Below the pieces are notes generated by a model, which was not told the DNA's origin, ran no database searches, and saw only the letters and a program-made list of their open reading frames with translations. The position numbers and the translations under genes are program-made. 9,173 nucleotides of DNA from Ktedonobacterales bacterium (GTDB taxonomy: Bacteria; Chloroflexota; Ktedonobacteria; Ktedonobacterales; JADMIN01): assembly GCA_025928125.1 (NCBI GenBank), contig JAICKD010000082.1, positions 1 to 9,173 on the forward strand. Direction: 5' to 3'. This document shows, piece by piece, positions 1 through 6,339 of this stretch. The first letter of the stretch is position 1, and each line of letters starts with the position of its first letter.

Positions 1-777
1 AGCGGGCACATCCCGGGTTCTCCGGGGCACAACTTCGACCTCAAGCTCGGCTATACGCAGTGGTTGGCGCAGCCTGCCAAGGTCTACGCCTATCAATGGG
101 CGGCGCCCGGCACCTGGCAAGGCTTCGCCAGCTACGTCGGCCAGGCCGTGTTGGGGACCGACACGCTGAGCCAATCGTTCCACACGCTCTTCCAGGACCC
201 GCATGCCAGCACGGGAGATAAGGCGAAGGCGCTAGGCGTCGGGGTCTTCACGGCCATTACCGATGGCGTGACGCTCGTGTCCATTGTCACGGCTCAACCA
301 GAGGGCGTGGAGGGAGCGCGTGCGGCTGATGCGGCGGTGCTGGCCGCCGCGGACCTCGAGCATGTGGCGGTCGCCACCGATGCGGCGACGGTGGTGGGAG
401 ATGCCAAAGATTCGGAAACGTTCTTTCGGACGATGAGCAAGGAGCATTTCGCTCAATTGCAGGCGACTGGTGATGTTCCGCCTACCAGGGAGACCTTCAT
501 CTCCCCTTCGTTGGAGTACGCGTCCAAATATCAGGGGGTGACGGTCAGGTTCACAGTTCAGGGTGGCACACAGGATGCGCTTGCTAATGTAGGCGTACGC
601 GATGCTTCGTCCATTGCGTCTGCCGCATATCCAGACATGCCGCTGGTGGGGTCGGGCTGGGCAAAGTCCTCGGCGTTCTTTAAGGGCGAGGGCGGCATCC
701 TGAACATCGGCCTTGGCCGGGGGCCTGCGCTCGACATCTTCAATGATCAGATCTTGGATTACGAGGAGGTGCCGTAG
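1..777 (+). CDS. RHS polymorphic toxin, C-terminal part (5' end outside window)
   Basis: The frame is open from base 1 and encodes 258 residues. It begins SGH, matching the end of the DPSGH motif that closes the RHS core in the second copy, so the true start lies upstream; the TTG at 64 is not a credible start. A pre-toxin linker follows (about bases 72-400), nearly the same as in the gene at 2165-4099. The last 122 residues (from base 409) form the presumed toxin tip. It carries FFRTMS, then ETFISPSLEYASKY, then FKGEGGILNIGLG. An early Arg, a T-x-I-S-P-S/A-x-x-Y strand-helix and a late Glu are loosely reminiscent of ADP-ribosyltransferase folds; this is inference. No Hint domain lies between linker and tip, unlike the second gene. 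RHS proteins form secreted beta-cage shells that carry a variable toxin. The gene overlaps the immunity candidate by one base. Confidence 0.8.
   Translation, partial: SGHIPGSPGHNFDLKLGYTQWLAQPAKVYAYQWAAPGTWQGFASYVGQAVLGTDTLSQSFHTLFQDPHASTGDKAKALGVGVFTAITDGVTLVSIVTAQPEGVEGARAADAAVLAAADLEHVAVATDAATVVGDAKDSETFFRTMSKEHFAQLQATGDVPPTRETFISPSLEYASKYQGVTVRFTVQGGTQDALANVGVRDASSIASAAYPDMPLVGSGWAKSSAFFKGEGGILNIGLGRGPALDIFNDQILDYEEVP
763..770 (+). promoter_or_regulatory. Ribosome binding site for the immunity gene, inside the toxin gene
   Basis: GAGGAGGT lies in the last codons of the RHS toxin, with its GGAGG core seven bases before the GTG at 777. It is a strong Shine-Dalgarno match and decides the GTG start. 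With the TAGTG overlap it points to translational coupling of toxin and immunity. Confidence 0.75.
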
Positions 778-1277
778 TGTCTCCAAAAGAGCGCTCGCTT
801 GTTATGGCGCTGTTCGTTGTACCTGGTCGGCAGCCGATGTCGAATGAGCAGTTCCTGAAGAAGTTCGGTGCGGTGGACGGAAGGGCTCTGGGACTGGATC
901 TTCTGCGCGATGCGGTTAACCGGCGTGATCCGGTGGACGTGGAGCTGGCTCTAGTCGTCTGCTTCAGGTTTGGCTTCACGAATGATCATCTCCAGCCGCT
1001 ACTCACGCTTGCGTTCGCGGACTGGCATCAGCGGCATGAGGACGTGGCCTCGGCGCTGGGGGAGCTGAGGTCGCCCGCGTCGATTGATGCGCTGGCGCAC
1101 CTAGCCCGGTGGGTCCCAGCATATCTGGAATATGATGATGCCCGTGCTTTGGCGGTCAAGGCGATCTGGGCGCTCGTTGGGATCGGTGGCGACACCGCAC
1201 GCGGGGCGTTGACTTCGCTAGCCGATTCCCCGTCCAGCATCGTGGCGGAGAACGCGGCTGCCCAACTTCGGAAGTAG
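777..1277 (+). CDS. Probable immunity protein, HEAT-like helical repeats
   Basis: This encodes 166 residues from a GTG whose first base is the last base of the toxin's TAG stop. The position directly after an RHS toxin tip is where the cognate immunity protein sits in polymorphic toxin loci. The sequence is predicted all-helical. From about residue 85 it has HEAT-like pairs: a helix ending ALGELRSPASIDALAHLARW, a second containing ARALAVKAIWALVGIGGDTA, then a final ALTSLAD...AENAAAQLRK. Repeats of this kind commonly bind protein partners. No signal peptide or membrane segment is visible, so it should act in the cytoplasm. By inference it binds and blocks the toxin encoded just upstream. The exact immunity family is not recognised. 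Confidence 0.8.
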   Translation: MSPKERSLVMALFVVPGRQPMSNEQFLKKFGAVDGRALGLDLLRDAVNRRDPVDVELALVVCFRFGFTNDHLQPLLTLAFADWHQRHEDVASALGELRSPASIDALAHLARWVPAYLEYDDARALAVKAIWALVGIGGDTARGALTSLADSPSSIVAENAAAQLRK

Positions 1278-1291
1278 GTAGCCAGAGCTAG

Positions 1292-1313
1292 GGCTGCCCC
1301 GAAGGGGTCAGCC
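1292..1313 (+). terminator. Possible hairpin terminator after the immunity gene
   Basis: GGCTGCCCC and GGGGTCAGCC can pair around a GAA loop with one bulged T, 15 bases after the immunity stop codon. No T-run follows, so a rho-independent role is only plausible. Confidence 0.4.
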
Positions 1314-1412
1314 TGCTCCTATGGCGGTCTGGAGGCTGGTCGGCAGAGGATAGGGCCGCTCTGCGGGGAGCTTCGCCTGTGCTGCTGTCATATCCCCTGC
1401 GACGAACAGGTC

Positions 1413-2033
1413 GTGGATTTCGTGCGTGGTGGCCGTAATGTCGGCCAAGCTGGTGATCCATCCGCGGGCGGACTTAGTGGCGGCTTGGTCGGAGCGCCCG
1501 ATCTAGATGGACCGCAAGAGCAGCGGCTGGAGGTAGAGCGATCGCTCGAAGAAGAGGACCGCCCCCTCAATCTGATCATGGGTGATTTGACGTTGGGCAG
1601 CACGGCGCTGAAACAGATCACCACAAAAATTTGTAAGGTCTGCTGCGCAATGGGCAGCAGTGGGCAATCTCCAAGCAACCTACAAGGTGTCGGAGCGGCG
1701 CGTCGGCCACGTGTTAGGCGTGCAGCGGCGCACGGACCGCTACCAGCGACGCGGGCGAGCCGATGAAGCGCACCCGCGCGAGCGGCTGCGCCGCGAGTGT
1801 GCGCAGCCGCTCGCGCTAAGTCTATCGACGACTGCACATCCTGCTCAAGTGCAAGGTGGGGGGCATCAATCACAATCGCGTCCAGTGCCTCTATCGCCTG
1901 TAGGGGTAAGCGATTCGGCGATGCAAGCGTAGGCAGGTGGCAGGCATACCGCAGGGTACACCAGCGCAGGCCTGACGACCAGGCGACGTCTGGGCGATCA
2001 ATTTCCTGCAGGACGTCCTCGTCACTGGGCAGC
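1413..2033 (+). pseudogene. Decayed IS3-family transposase (orfA/orfB remnants)
   Basis: Fragments recognisable as an IS3-type transposase lie here in changing frames. About 1500-1625 reads LNLIMGDLTLGSTALKQITT, resembling the end of IS3 OrfA (typical pattern LVADLTLDKxxLKE); this part is tentative. From about 1639 frame 1 reads LQATYKVSERRVGHVLGVQR, the usual start of OrfB. The frame then shifts near 1810-1820 and frame 2 gives VYRRLHILLKCKVGGINHNR, matching the OrfB GYRRLHxLLxxxGxxxNHKRV block. Further on it reads DVWAINFLQDVL, like the conserved W-x-x-D/N-F before the catalytic core. Frame 2 is broken by TAG at 1901, TAA at 1907 and TGA at 1973. The catalytic DDE part is absent, because RHS sequence begins at about 2034. 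The copy cannot make transposase. Terminal inverted repeats were not identified. Confidence 0.65.
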
Positions 2034-2250
2034 CACATCTACGGCGACAGCACGCATGCCGATGCCGCCACCGCGATTGGCCCCAGCGGTGGGAGCGCCA
2101 CCTGGACCATCAGCTACGACGCGGCGGGCAACACTGCCTGCCGTGCTGCCACCACTGCGACGAGTTGTGCGGGCACGACGCCCAACGGCGCACTGCTCGC
2201 CTGGGACAACGAGGGACGGCTCACCGCCTGGCAGAACATCGAGAACGCAC
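2034..2250 (+). pseudogene. 5' fragment of second RHS gene, in a different frame
   Basis: Frame 3 reads HIYGDSTHADAATAIG, then SYDAAGN and LLAWDNEGRLTAWQN, typical of the YD-repeat region just before an RHS core. The expected continuation (TNTPALEEALYNGEGQRV) is found one frame away, in frame 2, from about 2255. A single insertion or deletion between about 2235 and 2255 therefore separates this piece from the downstream open frame. Its left end abuts transposase remnant sequence with no start codon or ribosome binding site, so the N-terminal RHS shell is missing. It belongs to the same ancestral gene as the 2165-4099 frame. Confidence 0.65.
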
Positions 2251-4099
2251 CACCAGCCCCACCAACACCCCGGCGCTGGAGGAAGCGCTCTACAACGGTG
2301 AAGGGCAGCGGGTGCAGCAACTCGACGAGAGCAACGCCACCAACACCACTACCCAGCACACCTACGTCAGCGGGACCAAAGACATCGCCAGCCAGTGGCC
2401 CAACGCGGGCGGCTCGGTCACGACGACGACGACTGCCTACTATGGCGGTGGGCTGGCGGAGAGCGTGAATGGCGCGCTCTCCTACACGCTCTCCGATGGG
2501 CTGGGCAGCGTCTCGGAGAGTGTTAGCGCCGCGAATGGCACGGTGACGGCTACGCAGCTCTACAGTCCCTATGGCACCGTGCGCTACCAGAGTGGGACAT
2601 TGCCGACCGATTACGCCTTTACCCATCAACGGGCCGATGCGACGAGTGGGCTGGACTACTACAACGCACGCTACTATGACCCAGTGGCCGGGCAGTTCAG
2701 CAGCCCCGATACGACGCTGGCTGGTGGGCTGAATCGCTATGCCTATGTGGCGGGCAACCCGGAGACGCGCACCGATCCGAGCGGGCACCTCTATGCCAAC
2801 CCACGCGACTGGGAAACCTGGAAAGCCATGGAGCAAGCGCAGATGCCTGCCAAGGTCTACGCCTACCAATGGGCGGCGCCCGGCACCTGGCAAGGCTTCG
2901 TCAGCTACCTCGGCCAGGCCGTGTTGGGGACCGACACGCTGCACCAATCGTTCCATACGCTCTTCCAGGACCCGCAGGCCAGCGCCGGCGACAAGTGGAA
3001 GGCGGCGGCCGCCGTTGCCCTGACGCTCGCGAGCGATGCCCTGACGATCGGGGGCACGTTCGTGGGGGATCCCGAGGTGGGGGAGGCGGCGCGTGCGGCA
3101 GAAGAGTCGCTGCTGCTCGCCGATGACGCCGCGCACACGGCGGCTGCGGCCACTGACCTGTCCACTGACCTGTCCACTGACGCTTGCGCAGGCGGCCTCT
3201 CCTTCGCTGCGGACACGCCGGTCGCCACGCCGCAGGGCGAGCAGGCCATCGCGTCGCTGAAGGTGGGGCAGCCGGTCGAGGCGTATGATCCAGCGACCGG
3301 CAAGACGGCGCCCCAGACCATCGTGCGCGTCTTCCTCAACCACGACCATGATCGCTTGGATGTGACCCTGGCCACGCCGGAGCTGGCTGCAACGGCAGCG
3401 ACGGCTGCAGGCGCCGGACATGGGCGCCAGGCGCCGCACGCTGCGGTGGGAGCAGCGAGGGCGACACTGACCCGCGACGAGACGATCCACACCATGGCCA
3501 ACCATCCCTGGTTGACCGCAGATCGTGGCTGGGTGGTAGCAGGACAACTCCATGACGGCGAGCCGGTGCGGCTGCTCGATGGCACAACAGCGCGAGTAGT
3601 GGCGCTGCACGCGCTGCCGGGCGTGGGGCCGATGTGGGATCTCTCACTCGATAGCGTGCATACGTTTGCAGTGGGCGATCTCCAGGCAGTGGTGCATAAT
3701 ACCGGCTGCCTGCCTAGCAGCACAACAGTTACATCGGGGTCAGACGGAACAACCGTCTACTCACAGCTTGAAAATGGCTCAACCTATCAGTCAGCACTGA
3801 GTGCAAATAAGAGCAACTTTACGATGAAATTGGCGTACCGCGATGTCCCCGAAGGTCCGCATGCGTCTGAAGTGTTCTCAGACCAACTGAGGCTGGCTGG
3901 AGGCGATCCAACGTCTCTCCAGACATTGACTCTGGAGAATGTAGAAAATGAAGAAACGCTGCAGATGCACGCAAATGAAGGCACGGTCGTCGGATCTCCG
4001 CTAGACAAGATGGCCCACTATTTTGCCGCAGACAATGGAATCCAACTTGGCGCTCCCTATTGGCGCGGCAACAACATTATTTATAATATCCTACGGTGA
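2165..4099 (+). CDS. RHS core - Hint - toxin tip protein, 5'-truncated
   Basis: This is the open frame holding most of the second RHS gene. The GTG at 2165 is only the first in-frame start; about its first 28 codons are out of register with the RHS reading, so the real start is uncertain and the gene may be a silent cassette. Numbering from that GTG, residues 30-208 are the RHS-repeat-associated core, with GLDYYNARYYDPVAGQF at 162 and DPSGH at 204. Residues 209-340 are a pre-toxin linker shared with the gene at 1-777. Residues 341-512 are a Hint (intein-like) domain that would cleave the chain. Residues 513-644 are a C-terminal tip of unknown function. Full RHS proteins usually exceed 1000 residues; here the N-terminal secretion and shell parts are gone. 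The following TPR gene is the candidate immunity or partner. Confidence 0.75.
   Translation: MCGHDAQRRTARLGQRGTAHRLAEHRERTTSPTNTPALEEALYNGEGQRVQQLDESNATNTTTQHTYVSGTKDIASQWPNAGGSVTTTTTAYYGGGLAESVNGALSYTLSDGLGSVSESVSAANGTVTATQLYSPYGTVRYQSGTLPTDYAFTHQRADATSGLDYYNARYYDPVAGQFSSPDTTLAGGLNRYAYVAGNPETRTDPSGHLYANPRDWETWKAMEQAQMPAKVYAYQWAAPGTWQGFVSYLGQAVLGTDTLHQSFHTLFQDPQASAGDKWKAAAAVALTLASDALTIGGTFVGDPEVGEAARAAEESLLLADDAAHTAAAATDLSTDLSTDACAGGLSFAADTPVATPQGEQAIASLKVGQPVEAYDPATGKTAPQTIVRVFLNHDHDRLDVTLATPELAATAATAAGAGHGRQAPHAAVGAARATLTRDETIHTMANHPWLTADRGWVVAGQLHDGEPVRLLDGTTARVVALHALPGVGPMWDLSLDSVHTFAVGDLQAVVHNTGCLPSSTTVTSGSDGTTVYSQLENGSTYQSALSANKSNFTMKLAYRDVPEGPHASEVFSDQLRLAGGDPTSLQTLTLENVENEETLQMHANEGTVVGSPLDKMAHYFAADNGIQLGAPYWRGNNIIYNILR
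3151..3180 (+). repeat. 12-base in-frame tandem repeat
   Basis: The unit CACTGACCTGTC occurs twice in tandem and starts a third time, encoding TDLSTDLSTD just before the Hint cysteine. It is an in-frame repeat and so changes only linker length. Confidence 0.8.
3185..3700 (+). other. Hint (intein-like) autoprocessing domain of the RHS protein
   Basis: The 172-residue block starts with the expected nucleophile Cys (codon 3185-3187), followed by SFAADTPVATPQGEQAIASL, the Hint block A pattern. It continues through IHTMANHPWLTADRGWVVAG (block B, T-x-x-H type) and ends VHTFAVGDLQAVVHN, the terminal His-Asn pair (codons 3695-3700). In RHS and other polymorphic toxins such domains cut the chain at the Asn to free the toxin tip. 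The next residues are T-G-C. The Cys is two residues late for ordinary intein splicing, so C-terminal cleavage is the more likely outcome. The internal stretch rich in Ala and Thr (about 3375-3470) is a variable insertion. Confidence 0.8.
3701..4099 (+). other. Unrecognised C-terminal toxin tip
   Basis: The 132 residues after the Hint Asn would be released on cleavage. I do not recognise the family. Visible features are a Ser/Thr-rich lead, then RDVPEGPHASEVFSDQLRLA, then LTLENVENEETLQMHANEG, then SPLDKMAHYFAADNGIQLG, ending YWRGNNIIYNIL. Candidate polar active-site residues are the His and Glu of GPHASE, the Glu/Asn cluster and His of QMHANEG, and the His of KMAHYF. There is one cysteine, at the very start, so a zinc deaminase is unlikely. 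GC falls to about 43-50% here by hand count of two lines, against 62-72% in the Hint domain. It occupies the toxin position by context; toxicity is inferred. Confidence 0.55.
4060..4087 (+). promoter_or_regulatory. Possible promoter for the TPR gene
   Basis: TTGGCG (4060-4065) and TATAAT (4082-4087) are 16 bases apart at the very end of the toxin-tip coding region. The -10 is a perfect consensus match and the -35 matches four of six. It would give a leader of roughly 125 bases before the ATG at 4221. Confidence 0.4.
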
Positions 4100-4128
4100 G
4101 TGGGGGGAATCAGGTACGCCGTTATGGT

Positions 4129-4170
4129 GAGTTGCTGGGAATCGCAACACTTGGCAAATCTCAGCAACTC
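4129..4170 (+). other. Inverted repeat in the leader of the TPR gene
   Basis: GAGTTGCTG (4129-4137) and CAGCAACTC (4162-4170) are perfect 9-base inverted repeats with a 24-base loop. No T-run follows. It may be a leader hairpin, an operator or a weak terminator for the toxin gene. Confidence 0.4.
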
Positions 4171-4207
4171 CGTTTCCTTCGTGCGACTCGTTTGTCTTCC
4201 CCGTACC

Positions 4208-4212
4208 AGGAG
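4208..4212 (+). promoter_or_regulatory. Ribosome binding site deciding the 4221 start
   Basis: AGGAG lies eight bases before ATG 4221 and overlaps the earlier GTG at 4212, which therefore cannot use it. This favours the ATG. Confidence 0.65.
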
Positions 4213-4220
4213 TGACGAGC

Positions 4221-5171
4221 ATGTCTACCAAGTTGAGCGTACTTGTCTGGAGCGCAGGTCCTCTTGAACCAGTTTTTGCTCCTCTCGTGACAGCAATTCG
4301 CGAGTGTCAGGTTGACGTTCGCATTGATGAGCGTGGGGAACAGTTTCTAGCGACATCAGTTCAACACGAGTCACTCAACATGAGCCTCTATCTTTGTCCA
4401 CTTTCGGTGATCTTCATCCCTTCTACGGATGCGCTCGTAGACGATTATCCGCACGTATGGCGAGTCATTGCTACGACGAGGCCGATGAATCCCATGAAAG
4501 TCTCTGTAATCGTTACGGAGTCTCAAACTGCTCTTGGCAGCGATGCATGGGCCAAGCGGTGGGGCGTTCCATATGATTGGCCCATGGTTGCGGGGAATGA
4601 TCCTGCGTTGGCTTCACGATTGAAGTGGATTCTTGCCCTTAATGAGGACAGTGCGTTATTAAGTACATTTCCCGAACGAGGTGACTATAGTCCGATAGAG
4701 CTGTATTCGCGTGCATGTGCATTGTATTTCCAGCAACGCTATGAAGAGGCGCAAGCGTTGATGTCTACGCTAATATCTTCTCACTATGCTCATACAGGGC
4801 TTCAGACGTCGTACGCGCACATACTCCTTGCGCGTAGCTTGTGGAGCAGGTGTCTCGCTCAAAGCCAAAGAGCACTGCAACTGAACGATGGACGCGTCAT
4901 GGCAATGCTGAGTTGGGGAATGAGCTTATTGGAACTGGGGGAGCCGCGTGCCGCCCTCCGTAAGTTTGATCGGGTTATTTCTGTGACGAAAGACTATGGA
5001 ATGGCTTGGTTAGGCCGTGCTCGTGCATTAGCGGCATTAGGGGAAACGGCTGAAGCCATACGGGCATATGAACGGACTGCCACAATTGAGCCAGCTAATC
5101 CATGGGCATACGAGAACGATTATGTTCAGCAAGAAGCAAAGAACGAGAAAGAGAAAATAGAGCACGTCTGA
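4221..5171 (+). CDS. TPR-repeat protein with undefined N-terminal domain; candidate immunity or partner protein
   Basis: The gene encodes 316 residues. ATG at 4221 is chosen because AGGAG (4208-4212) sits eight bases upstream; the in-frame GTG at 4212 overlaps that site. The N-terminal 150 residues look alpha/beta: strand LSVLVWSAGP, helix, then a strand-like stretch SLYLCPLSVIFIPS and PMKVSVIVTES. The strand-helix order recalls TIR or other Rossmann-like folds but lacks a clear catalytic signature. From about residue 155 come four helix pairs typical of tetratricopeptide repeats, for example AWLGRARALAALGETAEAIR. The C-terminus is charged (KNEKEKIEHV). No signal peptide or membrane segment is seen, so a cytoplasmic protein. 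Its GC is lower than that of its neighbours and similar to the preceding toxin tip, suggesting the two were acquired together. Position suggests immunity; an effector or regulator is also possible. Confidence 0.75.
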   Translation: MSTKLSVLVWSAGPLEPVFAPLVTAIRECQVDVRIDERGEQFLATSVQHESLNMSLYLCPLSVIFIPSTDALVDDYPHVWRVIATTRPMNPMKVSVIVTESQTALGSDAWAKRWGVPYDWPMVAGNDPALASRLKWILALNEDSALLSTFPERGDYSPIELYSRACALYFQQRYEEAQALMSTLISSHYAHTGLQTSYAHILLARSLWSRCLAQSQRALQLNDGRVMAMLSWGMSLLELGEPRAALRKFDRVISVTKDYGMAWLGRARALAALGETAEAIRAYERTATIEPANPWAYENDYVQQEAKNEKEKIEHV

Positions 5172-5249
5172 AAACGCATCCGGTTACCTGCCTTGACATT
5201 TAGTGGAAGGTTGTCGTTGATCGTATGTGCTACGTAGCTTCCTTCATAG

Positions 5250-5900
5250 ACCGGCGGCGTCACCCCCCGTGACACGGGCAGCCTGGCAGGGACAAGCGCG
5301 AGTTACAGCGCCAGCTACAGCTACGACAGCAACACCTTCTACACGCTGGCGCTCAGCATGCAGGGGACGACGATCAGCGCCTCGATCAATGGCGCCGTCG
5401 TCGGCTCCGGCACGGATAGCAGCTTCAGCAGCGGCGGGATCGGGTTCGCCACCGCCGCCAATACGGAGCTGGATAACGTCAGTGTGGTCGGGTCGGGGAC
5501 GCCCCCGCCAGCGCCGACACTGAGCAGCTTTAGCCCCACCTCAGGCGCAGTGGGCAGCACCGTCACGTTGACGGGCAGCGGGTTCACCGGCGCGAGCAGC
5601 GTCAGCTTTAACGGCACGCTCGCCGCCAGCTTTACGGTGGACTCCGACAGCCAGCTGACGGCGGTCGTGCCAGCCGGGGCGACGAATGGTCCCCTCAGTG
5701 TCACGACGCCGGGTGGGAGCGCGACCTCCTCCAGCAGCTTCACCGTCAGCGCGCCGCCACCGCCGACGACCACAACCACCAGCGCCTACTACGGCACGCT
5801 GGCCGAGAGCGTCAACGGCACGCTCAGCTATCTGCTGAACGATCCCGTGCTGGGCAGCGCCTCCGCGAGCGTGAACACGAGTGGACTAGTCACCGCCGCA
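5250..5900 (+). pseudogene. Fragment: LamG-like end, IPT/TIG domain, then RHS piece
   Basis: Frame 3 is open from 5250, after a TAG at 5247, and has no start codon with a ribosome binding site; the first ATG is at 5358, inside a domain. It reads NTFYTLALSMQGTTISASIN and GGIGFATAANTELDNVSV, the usual tail of a LamG/concanavalin-like domain. A full IPT/TIG immunoglobulin-like domain follows (about 5515-5745): PTLSSFSPTSGAVGSTVTLT, later SQLTAVVPAGA and the G-PLSVTTPGG strand. After a Pro/Thr linker comes AYYGTLAESVNGTLSYLL, homologous to AYYGGGLAESVNGALSYTL in the second RHS gene. The RHS match stops at about 5900, where transposase sequence on the opposite strand begins. These are extracellular modules of a cell-surface RHS-type protein; the copy is a broken internal fragment. 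Confidence 0.65.
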
Positions 5901-5902
5901 CG

Positions 5903-6097
5903 ATGGCTCTTGTGGATTGGCGGTAGGTCTTTGAGCCCCTCCAGCCCGTGCAACTCAAAGCGCCGCTTGTACTCGTAGAACTGCGTCCGCGTCATGCCGC
6001 GCTGGCGGCAGGCGACACTGACGTTGCCCAGCGCTTCGGCGAGTTGGAGCACGCTCAGCCGCTGATGGGCGAGCTTGTCGGGTGCGTTCTGACTCAT
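5903..6097 (-). pseudogene. Transposase N-terminal stub (helix-turn-helix, IS481-like)
   Basis: Reading leftward from the ATG complement at 6095-6097, about 65 codons encode LGNVSVACRQRGMTRTQFYE, YKRRFELHGLEGLKDLPPIH and KSH. This is the helix-turn-helix start of a DDE transposase of the kind usually labelled IS481-like, where KSHP is followed by about 250 more residues. A ribosome binding site (AAGGAG on the minus strand, complement at 6109-6114) precedes the start. At about 5903 the match ends and sequence antisense to the RHS fragment begins, so the integrase-core domain is lost. The open frame runs on to 5828 only by chance. The IS family name is recalled, not tested. Confidence 0.65.
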
Positions 6098-6339
6098 GCT
6101 GGCTTCATCTCCTTCATCTGAAGCGTCTACCTGCCGAAACGAAGCGGACGCTCCAGATGTAACCGACGAAGCTTAGTAGCACACCCCATAGATGCGCTCA
6201 GCGAGTTTATTGCGCGGGCAAGTGGAGCCGGACACGTGCCCGCCTGAGGGATCACTTTGGGCTATGGCCTGGGGTTATCGTGTAGTGGGCGTCGGGCGCC
6301 AGGGATGGCAGGGATGTTGGAGAGTGGTGAGAAGCGGAC
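6098..6339. other. Non-coding stretch between transposase stub and integrase
   Basis: No convincing gene is seen. It should contain the outer end of the transposase element, but I could not fix a terminal inverted repeat. GCGGGCA (6214-6220) and TGCCCGC (6237-6243) form a 7-base inverted repeat with a 16-base loop that could be a weak hairpin or operator. Confidence 0.35.

Noticed and set aside
64..66. TTG as start of the first gene
   Set aside because: The frame is open to base 1 and residues before it match the RHS DPSGH motif, so the gene begins outside the window.
1388..2038. 216-codon minus-strand frame over the IS remnant
   Set aside because: The plus strand carries recognisable IS3 blocks; the minus frame shows none.
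3151..3180. Short repeats as a CRISPR array
   Set aside because: The 12-base units are directly adjacent, in frame within coding sequence, and have no spacers.
2114..3610. Long 498-codon open frame on the minus strand
   Set aside because: It lies antisense to clear RHS and Hint coding sequence; its protein is Arg/His/Gly-rich with no domain pattern, a by-product of high GC.
3698..3709. Full intein splicing at the Hint end
   Set aside because: The residue directly after His-Asn is Thr, which could in principle act, but no typical C-extein or host protein continues; a toxin tip follows, so cleavage is more likely than splicing.
5193..5198. Perfect TTGACA after the TPR gene
   Set aside because: No acceptable -10 box lies 16-18 bases downstream and only gene debris follows.
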